A stretch of 64,000 bases of DNA. It comes from CALRQJ02 sp943370285. Lineage in GTDB: Bacteria; Bacteroidota; Bacteroidia; Chitinophagales; Chitinophagaceae. Positions within the stretch are counted from its first letter, which is position 1, and the number at the start of each line of letters is the position of its first letter. The stretch lies in the NCBI GenBank assembly GCA_943370285.1, contig CALRQJ020000005.1, positions 62,001 through 126,000 on the forward strand, given 5' to 3'. The position numbers and the translations under genes are program-made. Under the pieces are notes generated by a model that saw only the letters and a program-made list of their open reading frames with translations, was not told where the DNA came from and ran no database searches. This document shows positions 50,315 through 59,491 of this stretch, one piece after another.

Positions 50315-53200
50315 ATGAAAAAGTTTTTCCTCAAAAACATGGTCAAGTATTGCGTACTCGCTATTATCGTATTAGTAGCTAATAATCAAGTATCTGCCCA
50401 AACTTACTTTTACTACGATGGTAGTGGCGATTTAAACAGCACTGCTAATTGGGGCACCAATACAGATGGCACAGGTACTGCACCTGTAGATTTTATAACT
50501 GCCTCCCAAATATTTATCATCCAGAATGCAACAAATATTGTATTTAATAGTGGTACATGGACAGTGAGTGGTACTGGATCTAAAGCAGTTTTAGGTAATC
50601 CTACTTACGCAACACCCGGTACAGCGTCGGCTGCTATTACGCTGACTATAGCTTCGGGTAGCTCAATAGTAGCAACACCACAATTGTTTGAAGTTTCGAT
50701 ACCGAGTTCGGGTAATCATAAAATCATTTACCAAAATAATACGGCGCTTTCGTTTGGTACAATCAATGACACAAACTTGGAGTTAGAATTTGATGGAGCA
50801 ACAATAACAACGACAACGACTAGAACATATGGCAACGTTAGGTTGAAAAATGGCGCTAATATTGATATGGGCGGCGCTGGAATTACTTTAAAAGACCTAA
50901 CTATAGATGTGGGTTGCACATTATCTGGACCAATTGGTAGCTCTTCACAATTTATTGTAATCAAATCAGGCGGTGTTGTAACTATTAACGGTACTTTTAA
51001 AGCTGGCAGAACTGGTACTGTATCGGCACGTGGTGGGTTATACACAACAGGAACAACAACTTCTACAACCTCAACAGGTACTTTACTTTTTGCTGATGCC
51101 ACTGAGCCCCCAAATATTATCCTAGGAAGCCAATCAACAGTAGAATTTTATAGAGGAACTAGTGGACAAACAGGTACACAAGGAATTACACCAATGGCGT
51201 ATGCAAATCTCACTTTATCAAATCTTTCCGCTGCAAGTGCAAAATCATTCAATATTAGTGGAGCTGGATCTAATACGACTACTGTATCAGGCACATTAAC
51301 CGTTAATCTGCCCGGCACTACAATTACAGCTCCGACTACTCAAAATATTACACTCTTACCTGGTGCAAGATTAGTTATTAACTCAGCTACTGCCTTTCCT
51401 ACAGGTGGTAGGGTTACTTTACAATCCGATGCTACCGGTACCGCATCAATTGGCACTTTAGCTTTCGGTGCTTCAATTACAGGTAACGTAAACATAGAAC
51501 GTTATATCCCCGCAAAAAGAGCTTGGCGTATTTTAACTGCTCCATTAAGAGGTGCCAATACTAGTTTTTATAGCAGTTGGCAAAATAATGGAAGTGTTAT
51601 TGCAAATACAGGTGTTGAAATCTGGCATCCAAGTGGTGGCACGGGTATAACTACCGGTGGCGTAAGTGCTAACCTAAAAACTTACGATGTTACAACTAAT
51701 ACTTGGGTTGATATTACCAATACCCAAACAACCAACTTATTTACATCTGCCTCATTTGCAGCCAATAATACCTTTTTAATTTTCCCAACTGGGCCTTTTG
51801 GCAGCGCTAATATTGCAAGCGGTGCTGCAGCTACTACCTTAAAAGCAACAGGAACTTTACAAACGGGAGCACAAACCTATACTATCCCGGATGCAGCGTT
51901 CAGTAATAGTGAAAAAATTCAATTGTTGGGTAATCCTTATGCTAGTCCGGTAGATTTTGGCTTGTTGACCAGAACTAATGTAACCAAACGCTTTTGGGTT
52001 TGGGATCCTCAACTTTCGGGTTCAGGTGCATATGTATTGGTATCTGACATTGACGATGATGGCAACTACAGCGTAATACCAACGAGTACACAAAACCAAC
52101 ATTTGCAAAGCGGACAAGGCTTTTTTGTAGAGGTAAATAACACCGGTGCTTCAGTGGTATTTAATGAAGACGATAAATCAAACACTACCATTAACACAGT
52201 ATTCAGAGCCGGTAGCGGTACAGAACGTTTACGCATAGACATGATTAATCCTACTAATGGATTGGTAATGGATGGTGTATTGGCAGAATACAATAATAAT
52301 TTCAATAATGGTTTAGCAGAAGAAGATGGGCAAAAATTATTCCGTGGCGAAGAGAATTTGTACCTCATGCGTAACAGCAAACCATTAATGCTCGAAGGCA
52401 GAAAGCTGATTGACAATGTTGATACACTATTCTTAACTATCAGCGGCATGCAAGTACAGAACTATCGTTTTGCTATCAATGGTAGTAGTTTTGCTAACGA
52501 TGCCAACATCAGTGCTTTCTTAAAAGATCAGTACTTGGCTACAGAAACAGCCATCAACTTAAACGGCACTATCGAGTATAATTTTGCTGTTACCGCCGAT
52601 GTAAACAGCAAAGCGGCAGACCGCTTTATGATTGTTTTCCGCAGTAGCGGAAGTTTACCGGTAACACTAACTTCGGTTAAAGCATTTCAACAAAATAACG
52701 GCATTGCTGTAGAGTGGAATACCCAAAGCGAAAGCAATATGCTACAGTTCGAGGTAGAAAAATCTGCCTCCGGCAGCAACTTTGTAAAAGTAAATACTAC
52801 TGCACCAAAATCGGGTAACAGCAATACCTATAATTGGTTAGATGCTGCCCCTTTTAGTGGTACAAATTATTACCGTATTAAAGCTATTAGCTTAAATGGA
52901 GAAGTAAAATACAGCAGCATTGTTGTGGTTAAATTGAATAGCAAAAATTCAACTATCGTAGCTTATCCAAATCCTGTAAAAGGTAATACCATTCAATTAC
53001 AGTTAGCCAATATGGAAAAAGGTAACTATAGCGTCAGCCTTATTAATGCATTAGGTCAACAGGTATGGAATAAAGTAGTAAACCATATTGGTGGTAGCAG
53101 TAATCAAACCATCAACATAGGTAATATTGCAAGTGGCATGTATGAGTTGAGAATTATTAATGGACAAACTATCAGTACACAAAAACTGATTAAAGAATAA
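50315..53200 (+). CDS. Secreted protein with T9SS type A sorting domain
   Basis: 961 residues. Signal peptide (about 1-29; NMVKYCVLAIIVLVANNQVSAQ). The body is Gly/Ser/Thr/Asn-rich with beta-helix-like strands (about 30-390: GTWTVSGTGSKAV, ADATEPPNIILGSQSTVEF). A middle region follows (about 400-640; ERYIPAKRAWRILTAPLRGAN, YASPVDFGLLTRTNVTKRFWVWD) that recurs in Bacteroidota surface proteins. An Fn3-like segment then leads (about 790-880, PVTLTSVKAFQQNNGIAVEWN) into a T9SS type A C-terminal domain (AYPNPVKGNTIQLQLANM ... ASGMYELRIING). Probably cell-surface or released; no catalytic motif found. A small GC hairpin follows its stop. Confidence 0.85.
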   Translation: MKKFFLKNMVKYCVLAIIVLVANNQVSAQTYFYYDGSGDLNSTANWGTNTDGTGTAPVDFITASQIFIIQNATNIVFNSGTWTVSGTGSKAVLGNPTYATPGTASAAITLTIASGSSIVATPQLFEVSIPSSGNHKIIYQNNTALSFGTINDTNLELEFDGATITTTTTRTYGNVRLKNGANIDMGGAGITLKDLTIDVGCTLSGPIGSSSQFIVIKSGGVVTINGTFKAGRTGTVSARGGLYTTGTTTSTTSTGTLLFADATEPPNIILGSQSTVEFYRGTSGQTGTQGITPMAYANLTLSNLSAASAKSFNISGAGSNTTTVSGTLTVNLPGTTITAPTTQNITLLPGARLVINSATAFPTGGRVTLQSDATGTASIGTLAFGASITGNVNIERYIPAKRAWRILTAPLRGANTSFYSSWQNNGSVIANTGVEIWHPSGGTGITTGGVSANLKTYDVTTNTWVDITNTQTTNLFTSASFAANNTFLIFPTGPFGSANIASGAAATTLKATGTLQTGAQTYTIPDAAFSNSEKIQLLGNPYASPVDFGLLTRTNVTKRFWVWDPQLSGSGAYVLVSDIDDDGNYSVIPTSTQNQHLQSGQGFFVEVNNTGASVVFNEDDKSNTTINTVFRAGSGTERLRIDMINPTNGLVMDGVLAEYNNNFNNGLAEEDGQKLFRGEENLYLMRNSKPLMLEGRKLIDNVDTLFLTISGMQVQNYRFAINGSSFANDANISAFLKDQYLATETAINLNGTIEYNFAVTADVNSKAADRFMIVFRSSGSLPVTLTSVKAFQQNNGIAVEWNTQSESNMLQFEVEKSASGSNFVKVNTTAPKSGNSNTYNWLDAAPFSGTNYYRIKAISLNGEVKYSSIVVVKLNSKNSTIVAYPNPVKGNTIQLQLANMEKGNYSVSLINALGQQVWNKVVNHIGGSSNQTINIGNIASGMYELRIINGQTISTQKLIKE

Positions 53201-53219
53201 ACCCCAACCCATCGGGGGT
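53201..53219 (+). terminator. Hairpin after the T9SS gene
   Basis: ACCCC / GGGGT with a 9-base loop directly after the stop codon. No T run, so termination is uncertain. Confidence 0.35.
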
Positions 53220-53294
53220 GATTGATAACTTTCAATTGCCCCTGATATTATTGTGTTGCCAAGTAATATCAACTCACCCACAAATTATATAATC

Positions 53295-53660
53295 ATGAAC
53301 CCTATAAAGTTTTCAATAAAGTTGGGCATTGCTGTATGCTTTGCTGTAGTACTATTTCCATCCGGTACTATACAAGGTCAAACTGACGAATTTGATTTTG
53401 AAGATGCGCCAAGTAGTATCAATGAAGATAATGATGATAGAATGCGTAGATCAGAAGAAGAAAACAGCAGGAATCAAAATCATTACTACAGCAGCCCTGG
53501 CGCCGGTGTTGGAGGCCCTTCTAATGAAGATGGCGCAAACCCACCTGAACCGGGAGACGATCCTGGTGCACCAATAGATGGCGGTTTAAGTTTATTATTA
53601 GCAGCAGGTGCAGGCTATGGTTTAAAGAGAAGTAGAGATAAGCGGAATGCAAAAAAATAA
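53295..53660 (+). CDS. Small secreted protein with PID-type C-terminal sorting-like tail
   Basis: 121 residues from ATG 53295 (MNPIKFSIKLGIAVCFAVVLF, signal peptide ending IQGQ); in-frame codons upstream are not a plausible start. The mature part is acidic and low in complexity (DEFDFEDAPSSINEDNDD; PPEPGDDPGAP). It ends with PIDGG, a hydrophobic stretch SLLLAAGAGYGL and a basic tail KRSRDKRNAKK. This motif-hydrophobic-basic order is that of a C-terminal protein-sorting signal; similar tails in Bacteroidota are called PID-CTERM. No matching processing enzyme is seen in the window. The hydrolase gene starts 4 bases after its stop, which implies one transcript. Confidence 0.75.
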   Translation: MNPIKFSIKLGIAVCFAVVLFPSGTIQGQTDEFDFEDAPSSINEDNDDRMRRSEEENSRNQNHYYSSPGAGVGGPSNEDGANPPEPGDDPGAPIDGGLSLLLAAGAGYGLKRSRDKRNAKK

Positions 53661-53664
53661 CGGT

Positions 53665-54549
53665 ATGAAAAAGTATCTTTTATTAGCATGTTTACTGCAA
53701 TTGGCAGCATGTATATCATTTGCACAAATCAGTAGTAATACTAAGGGCAAGCAGGTCTTTTATTTTGACAATAGCGGCAAAATGAAGAACCCTATAAAGG
53801 TGTATTATTTTTCACCCAAGGCAAATGCAGACAGTATGCCGATTGTGGTTATGCTGCATGGTGCTCAAAGAGATGCCTCGGCTTATTTAGACGATTTAAT
53901 AAATGCTGCAACCGTATTTGGCTGCAAAATCATTGCACCTGAATTTGATAAAGAAGATTATCCCGGATTAGACGAATACAATTTAGGTAATGTGTACAAT
54001 AGAAATACCAAAAAATTTAATGCCCCCGATGATTGGAGTTTTTCGTTAATTGAACCTTTGTTTGATACAGTGGTAAAACAAACTAAAAGCAGTTGTTCTG
54101 GCTATTATTTATATGGTCATTCCGGTGGAGCTCAATTTGTACATCGTTTTTTGATGTTTGTCAATCAAAACAGAATCATCAAAGCTGCTATTGCAAATGC
54201 CGGATGGTACACGGCAGTAAACAGTGAAGTAAACTTTCCTTTTGGGATCAAAAAATCACCAATCGATTCAACTAGACTTAAACCTTTTTTTGCCACCAAT
54301 TTAACCGTGTTATTAGGTACGGCAGACGTTGACCGAAGCAGTAAAGATTTTAATGTTACACCAGAAGCAGAAGCCCAAGGCAAAACCAGATTTGAAAGAG
54401 GCCAATTCTTTTTCAATACCGCAAAAGAAAAAGCTGAAGTATTAAAAACACCATTTAATTGGACTCAAATTTTTGTTCCAAAAGTGGGTCATAACAATGG
54501 CGAGATGGGAAAATTCGCATTCGCCAATTTCTTCATGGATATTCAATAA
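53665..54549 (+). CDS. Secreted alpha/beta hydrolase
   Basis: 294 residues from ATG 53665 (MKKYLLLACLLQLAACISFAQ, signal peptide). Six earlier in-frame codons would overlap the previous gene. Alpha/beta hydrolase fold: PIVVMLHGAQRDASAY (oxyanion region), nucleophile elbow GHSGGAQ (Ser about residue 156), and a C-terminal KVGHNNGEMGKFA holding the likely catalytic His. It resembles polyhydroxybutyrate-depolymerase/esterase-type secreted enzymes by overall pattern. Substrate unknown. Tight spacing (4 bases) to the PID-tail gene and 19 bases to the symporter gene indicates an operon 53295-59380. Confidence 0.8.
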   Translation: MKKYLLLACLLQLAACISFAQISSNTKGKQVFYFDNSGKMKNPIKVYYFSPKANADSMPIVVMLHGAQRDASAYLDDLINAATVFGCKIIAPEFDKEDYPGLDEYNLGNVYNRNTKKFNAPDDWSFSLIEPLFDTVVKQTKSSCSGYYLYGHSGGAQFVHRFLMFVNQNRIIKAAIANAGWYTAVNSEVNFPFGIKKSPIDSTRLKPFFATNLTVLLGTADVDRSSKDFNVTPEAEAQGKTRFERGQFFFNTAKEKAEVLKTPFNWTQIFVPKVGHNNGEMGKFAFANFFMDIQ

Positions 54550-54568
54550 CATACTCAACCTTATTTAT

Positions 54569-55897
54569 ATGAAATACTTGCGTCAACTCTATATACAAGT
54601 ACTCATTGGGGTTTTTCTTGGCATTGCCGTGGGATACTTTTTTCCCTCATTAAGCGGCGCAGGAAAAATTATTGGTGAAACTTATATTAACCTCATTAAA
54701 ATGCTTATTGCACCGCTAATATTTTTTACCATAGCGGCAGGCATTGCAGGGTCAGGCAGTTTAAGTAAAGCAGGAAGAATAGGCGGAAAAGCACTGCTAT
54801 ATTTTGAAATCGTCTCTACCGTTGCATTAATACTAGGCTTGATTATCGCCAACCTTGTAAAACCCGGTATAGGTATTGCTAAAGAAAAAATTCCGGTGAG
54901 CAATATTGAAGGTATTACCGAAGCCGCTAAAGAAGTAAAGTGGGTAGATTTTTTCTTACATATCATTCCAAGTAACGTAGTAGATTCTTTCGCAAAGGGA
55001 GATATTTTACAAGTTCTTGTTTTCGCAATTTTATTTGGAATTGGCTTAAGCAAATTAGATGCTGTTGGAAAATCAATAACACATAATTTCGAAAAGATAA
55101 ATAAAGTGTTGTTTGCTATCCTAAACATGATTACACGTATAAGCCCTATTGGTGCTTTTGGCGGCATGTTGTACACCATTGGTAAATTTGGATTTGGAAC
55201 GTTAATCGTTTTAGGCAAATTGATGCTCACCTTCTACCTCACTGCATTCTTTTTTATTTTCGTGATATTGGGCTTGATCATGAAATATTACAAGTTCAAT
55301 ATTTTTAAACTACTAACCTACATCAAAGAAGAATTATTAATTGTATTGGGATCGAGTAGTAGTGAATCTGTATTACCGAATATCATCAATAAATTAGAAG
55401 ATGCAGGCTGTGCCCCTACTGCGGTTGGTTTTATTATTCCGACCGGTTATAGTTTTAATTTAGATGGCACTTCTATCTACCTCAGTATGGCCATCATATT
55501 TATTGCTCAGGTGTTTAATGTACCATTAGATCTATGGCAACAACTTACGATAGTAGGTGTATTATTAATTACAAGTAAAGGGGCAGGCGGTATAACAGGT
55601 AGTGGATTCATCGTATTAACAAGTAGCTTAGCTGCCATTAAAATAATTCCGATTGAAGGTTTAGCACTTTTGATTGGTGTAGATAGGTTTATGAGCGAAG
55701 CAAGAAGTATTACTAATATGATTGGTAATACCGTTGCCACTGTAATTATTTCAAGACATGAAAAAATGATTGATTTAGATGTGTATTACAGTGTTGTTGA
55801 AAAAAGGGGAACAGTAATGCAAAAAGCACCTCAAGAAGCAGTTTCTACAATTGAAGAAATTAGAACTGTGATGCCTGTTGCAGAACCAACTATATAA
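54569..55897 (+). CDS. Dicarboxylate/amino acid:cation symporter (DAACS)
   Basis: 442 residues from ATG 54569 (MKYLRQLYIQVLIGVFLG); the longer frame overlaps the hydrolase gene. GltP/DctA fold with eight membrane helices and two re-entrant loops. Signature regions are LGSSSSESVLPNIINKLEDAG (Ser-rich re-entrant loop 1), GYSFNLDGTSIYLSM (the N-x-D-G-T ion/substrate site, with Leu where Met is usual) and LLITSKGAGGITGSGFIVL (loop 2), then VDRFMSEARSITNMIGNTVA with the conserved Asp, Arg and Asn of helix 8. It imports glutamate, aspartate or C4-dicarboxylates with Na+ or H+ across the inner membrane. It lies just before two porin genes, which suggests a joint outer- plus inner-membrane uptake route. 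Confidence 0.92.
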   Translation: MKYLRQLYIQVLIGVFLGIAVGYFFPSLSGAGKIIGETYINLIKMLIAPLIFFTIAAGIAGSGSLSKAGRIGGKALLYFEIVSTVALILGLIIANLVKPGIGIAKEKIPVSNIEGITEAAKEVKWVDFFLHIIPSNVVDSFAKGDILQVLVFAILFGIGLSKLDAVGKSITHNFEKINKVLFAILNMITRISPIGAFGGMLYTIGKFGFGTLIVLGKLMLTFYLTAFFFIFVILGLIMKYYKFNIFKLLTYIKEELLIVLGSSSSESVLPNIINKLEDAGCAPTAVGFIIPTGYSFNLDGTSIYLSMAIIFIAQVFNVPLDLWQQLTIVGVLLITSKGAGGITGSGFIVLTSSLAAIKIIPIEGLALLIGVDRFMSEARSITNMIGNTVATVIISRHEKMIDLDVYYSVVEKRGTVMQKAPQEAVSTIEEIRTVMPVAEPTI

Positions 55898-55907
55898 AAT
55901 TTACGGT

Positions 55908-57272
55908 ATGCTAATGAAAAAGACATTTTTAATACTATTGTTTGTAGGCTGCGGCTTAGCCATATCGAATGCGTTAATAGCACAAGAAGAAACTCGATAC
56001 GAAGGAGATACAACAGACTTAAACTTAGAAGAACCCTTTAACAGTATTCAAGTTGTAAGACTAAAGAAAAGTTATGTACTGGGTGATGGTGTAACATTTA
56101 GATCTTCTGCAGGAAATCTAAATATTAACCAAACACTTCAAACCACTTTTTTAATGAATACACTGAATAAAAATTTGTCGGCACCCAATTCCGAATTTGC
56201 CATCAACAGGGCAAGATTGAATTTATTCGGGAATATTTTTGACAATAAAGTCAGTCTATCAGCCCGTTTAAATTTTGCTAGCAATTATCAAAGCGCTACG
56301 GGTGGCAATCGTTCATTTAATACCGTATTACAAGAAGCAAATATCGAATACAGACCCAACAGAAGCCATGCCATTAATTTTGGCCTCCGTGCCGATTACA
56401 TTGATAGTCGTGAAACAAGAGTGGAAGGTGAGAGTATTGGCTTTATAAACAGAAGCGCTGTTTCAGATGCCTTTGATGCTATTTTCGATTTTGGCATACG
56501 TTATAAAGGTGTTTACAATCTTGGTAAAAATAGATGGTTAAAAACGTATGCATCAATCACTAGTGGCGATAGCAGAAGCGGTTTGCAAAGAAATTATGGC
56601 GGATTTAAATATGGTGTTAGAATAGATTATTTGCCATTCGGAAAGTTTGCTCGTTTTGGTGAATTTTATATGGATGATTTATACCGAGAAGATAAACCCA
56701 AGCTAGTGATTGGTGTTGTGTACAGTTATAATGAATCGGCCACATCTGCTGCCGGCACCAATGGAGGAAGATGGCTCTACACCGATGCATTAAGAAATAC
56801 CATTTTGCCTTCTTACAGGAAAATTGGAGCTGATTACATGTTTAAATACAATGGTTTCTACTCATTAGGTAGTTTTGTTCACACAGAAGCTGCAGTTCCC
56901 AATGGTATTACCGGAGAATACAGATTGAATGGCACTATCATTACATACCCTACTACCCAAACAGCAACACAAACAAAAGATATTGTTCTATCTCGATTGA
57001 ATTTAGGTAGCGGCTTTAATGTACAAGCAGGATACTTATTGCCTTCTAACTGGGCTTTTGGTGGTAGGTACTCCTTTTTAAATGCCGATGCATTAGGCAC
57101 AGGATTAGCAAATGAAAACAAATATTACTCCTTTGTTACCACCAAGTATTTATCAGGCCATAACCTTAAACTTCAATTAGAAATTGGTTATAACGAATTG
57201 AAACAAACATTAAAAACGGCTACACAGAACGGCACTTACTATACCCAATTACAATTTACTGTTCAGCTCTAA
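55908..57272 (+). CDS. Outer-membrane porin (OprO/OprP-like), first of a pair
   Basis: 454 residues from ATG 55908; ATG 55914 (MKKTFLILLFVGCGLAISNA) is equally possible. The signal peptide ends ALIAQ. Barrel strands begin after VRLKKSYVLGDGVTFRSSAG: FAINRARLNLFGNIFDNKVSLSARLNFA, HAINFGLRADYIDSRET, KYGVRIDYLPFGKFARFGEF, NWAFGGRYSFLNAD and a C-terminal QFTVQL. FA-x-N-R-A-R-x-x-x-x-G and the long DNKVSL turn resemble phosphate-selective-type porins. Substrate cannot be read from sequence. It starts 10 bases after the symporter gene and 18 bases before the paralogue at 57290. Confidence 0.8.
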   Translation: MLMKKTFLILLFVGCGLAISNALIAQEETRYEGDTTDLNLEEPFNSIQVVRLKKSYVLGDGVTFRSSAGNLNINQTLQTTFLMNTLNKNLSAPNSEFAINRARLNLFGNIFDNKVSLSARLNFASNYQSATGGNRSFNTVLQEANIEYRPNRSHAINFGLRADYIDSRETRVEGESIGFINRSAVSDAFDAIFDFGIRYKGVYNLGKNRWLKTYASITSGDSRSGLQRNYGGFKYGVRIDYLPFGKFARFGEFYMDDLYREDKPKLVIGVVYSYNESATSAAGTNGGRWLYTDALRNTILPSYRKIGADYMFKYNGFYSLGSFVHTEAAVPNGITGEYRLNGTIITYPTTQTATQTKDIVLSRLNLGSGFNVQAGYLLPSNWAFGGRYSFLNADALGTGLANENKYYSFVTTKYLSGHNLKLQLEIGYNELKQTLKTATQNGTYYTQLQFTVQL

Positions 57273-57289
57273 TATTTAAATTTTTACTG

Positions 57290-58558
57290 ATGAAAAGATT
57301 AATGCTATTTTCTTGTATTGCCGGCTTGCTCTTAAGCAGTACTGCTCATGCACAATTTACCACTACAGATTCTTCGTTCCTATATGCCAATGGAGTAGGT
57401 ATTACCATCAACTTAGGCAAAGCCGAAGGAACTAAAATCAATATTTTAACAACAGCCCAAAGCGGTATTCAGTTTAATCAATTGGATTCTGCAAATATCA
57501 AAAGCAATACTAATCGACTGAGCTTAAATCTGTTTAGGGTAGCATTAAATGCAACTACTTATAAGAATAAAATTACGGTAGGTATTGTTACTGATTTTAC
57601 AGGTACATCACCCATTTTAGAAGGATGGATAGGTTATGCATTTAGTAAAAGAGCAAAGATCATTTTCGGTCAAAGACAAACCCATACCAATAACAGACTT
57701 GCCATGGCAGATGAACGTTTTGCACAAGTGATGGGACAAACCATTGCAGGCAAATCTAACGATGGTATTGTGTATGGTGGCTTGATACAAAATTTTGTAG
57801 GTGCAACTCGAGAAGGTGGTGTGTTCTTCGAAACTAACTTCAACTTGAAAAAAATGAGAATATACCCGTCTGTTTCTATAACAACAGGAGAAGGACAAAA
57901 CTTTTTTACACCACAAACCAATACCGGATTTAAATACGGCGGTCGCTTAGACATTATGCCTTTAGGCGATTTTATCAGAAACAATGCCTTTATTGCTCAT
58001 GATATTTACAGAGAACCAAAAGCCAAATTAGCATTGGGTGTTGCTGCTAGTTTGAATGTTAAAGCAAGTAGCCCAATTGGCAGCGACAATCCATCTATCA
58101 GTGGAATATTTAATAAATCGGGCAAAGCAGATTTTGCAAATTATAGAAAAATAGTAGCAGATGTAATGTTCAAGCATAAAGGATTTGCACTGATTGGTGA
58201 GTACACGAATGGTACTGTAATTGGCGAGGAATTATTTACGAATATCACTGCTACCAATAAATTAACGGAACAAGCTGCTAGTGCTTTCTATAATCTTGGT
58301 AGTGCTATAAACATACAAACATCATATGTTTTTAAAAGCGGCTGGGCTATCGATGCAAGACATACAACTATAACACCTGAGTTTACTATTGCTAGCTCTT
58401 TGATAAGCAAACAAAATTGGCTAACCTTTGGTATCAATAAATACATCAAGAACAATGCCCTTAGATTAGGACTCAACTCCACTTTTATTGACGACAAAAC
58501 ACCAAGCATCAGTAAAAAAAGATGGGTTAATAATTTTGCATTGCAAATCCTATTGTAA
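57290..58558 (+). CDS. Outer-membrane porin-like protein, second of a pair
   Basis: 422 residues. Signal peptide (MKRLMLFSCIAGLLLSSTAHAQ). Same plan as the neighbouring porin: LSLNLFRVALNATTYKNKITVGIVTDF, FGQRQTHTNNRLAMADERFAQ, GFKYGGRLDIMPLGDFIRNNAF paralleling KYGVRIDYLPFGKFARFGEF, HDIYREPKAKLALGVAASLN paralleling DLYREDKPKLVIGVVYSYN, and a C-terminal NNFALQILL. The two are therefore tandem paralogues from an old duplication, strongly diverged. Probably a second channel with different selectivity, or a subunit of a mixed pore. Follows the first porin by 18 bases. Confidence 0.8.
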   Translation: MKRLMLFSCIAGLLLSSTAHAQFTTTDSSFLYANGVGITINLGKAEGTKINILTTAQSGIQFNQLDSANIKSNTNRLSLNLFRVALNATTYKNKITVGIVTDFTGTSPILEGWIGYAFSKRAKIIFGQRQTHTNNRLAMADERFAQVMGQTIAGKSNDGIVYGGLIQNFVGATREGGVFFETNFNLKKMRIYPSVSITTGEGQNFFTPQTNTGFKYGGRLDIMPLGDFIRNNAFIAHDIYREPKAKLALGVAASLNVKASSPIGSDNPSISGIFNKSGKADFANYRKIVADVMFKHKGFALIGEYTNGTVIGEELFTNITATNKLTEQAASAFYNLGSAINIQTSYVFKSGWAIDARHTTITPEFTIASSLISKQNWLTFGINKYIKNNALRLGLNSTFIDDKTPSISKKRWVNNFALQILL

Positions 58559-58609
58559 ATAAACGCAACAAGCAACACAAAACATTGAAAGCATTTTAAC
58601 TTATTTATT

Positions 58610-59380
58610 ATGAAATCATATACTAACGCCATTTTTATCCTGCTATTTTTTGTAGCCGGGTGCACTTCCAAAATAGATTTTGAAATTTTACCGCCGCCTC
58701 CACCGGTATTTACCAGTGATTTGTTGATTTCGGAAATCTCGACAGCAATAAATACCGATCCGGCTGCAAGTGGTACCCGAACACATTATGTAGAGCTATT
58801 TAATGGAACAAATGCAAGTATAGATTTAGGCAATTATGCCATTGGCTATTTTGCCGTTACCGATACTTTTACTTTAGCTAGCTGGAATTTTCCTACAGGT
58901 AATTTCTTTATTTTAAGAAACCCACTTGCAGCTAATAAATGTTATGTTATTGCTTCGCCACAAGCAGACCCGGTTGCAGTTAAAAGAGATACTACTTGGG
59001 GTACAACAAGCACACTTTCTGCCCAATCAAGTTCACCATTACAATTCAGCGGTAACAGTGGTATAGCACTAATGAAAAAAGATCCGGCAGGTACAATAAC
59101 CTTAAGCGGAACAAATTATAGAATTATTGATGCATTTGGAAGTCCACTTGTAGCAAGGGTTACATCACAAGGGGCAACAAGTGCTAGAAATAATATTATG
59201 TGGACAATTGCCGGTGAAACAAGAGATACTAGAAATAGAACATTCTTCAGAAAATCAACAGTACTTAACCCAACAACAAATTGGTTAAGTGCTAAAGGCA
59301 CAACAACTACAAATAGTGAATGGAGTATTTCGGGAGACAGAGCTTGGGATTATACCAATGTAGGTTTGCCGACAAGATAG
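58610..59380 (+). CDS. Lamin-tail domain lipoprotein
   Basis: 256 residues. Lipoprotein signal (FILLFFVAGC, Cys about residue 17) followed by a Pro run (ILPPPPPVF) and a lamin-tail (LTD) Ig-like domain, about 38-200: DLLISEIS, THYVELFNGTNASIDLGNYAIGYF, ANKCYVIAS and NYRIIDAFGS are its strands. LTD lipoproteins of Bacteroidota are surface-exposed and often accompany nucleases or barrels. Last gene of the run that starts at 53295, 51 bases after the second porin and closed by the terminator at 59415-59454. It may cap or assist the porins; the role is inferred from location only. Confidence 0.78.
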   Translation: MKSYTNAIFILLFFVAGCTSKIDFEILPPPPPVFTSDLLISEISTAINTDPAASGTRTHYVELFNGTNASIDLGNYAIGYFAVTDTFTLASWNFPTGNFFILRNPLAANKCYVIASPQADPVAVKRDTTWGTTSTLSAQSSSPLQFSGNSGIALMKKDPAGTITLSGTNYRIIDAFGSPLVARVTSQGATSARNNIMWTIAGETRDTRNRTFFRKSTVLNPTTNWLSAKGTTTTNSEWSISGDRAWDYTNVGLPTR

Positions 59381-59414
59381 ATTAGCTTCAGTACAATAGC
59401 CCAATCAATACAAC

Positions 59415-59454
59415 AAAGCCGAATTGCCACAAGATGTGACGATTCGGCTTTTTT
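59415..59454. terminator. Bidirectional terminator
   Basis: AAAGCCGAAT / ATTCGGCTTT, 17-base loop that itself contains a small pairing, followed by a T run. Between convergent genes at 59380 and 59492. Confidence 0.8.
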
Positions 59455-59491
59455 ATTAATTCATTTATCGAGTATAAACTATCAATTAAAT

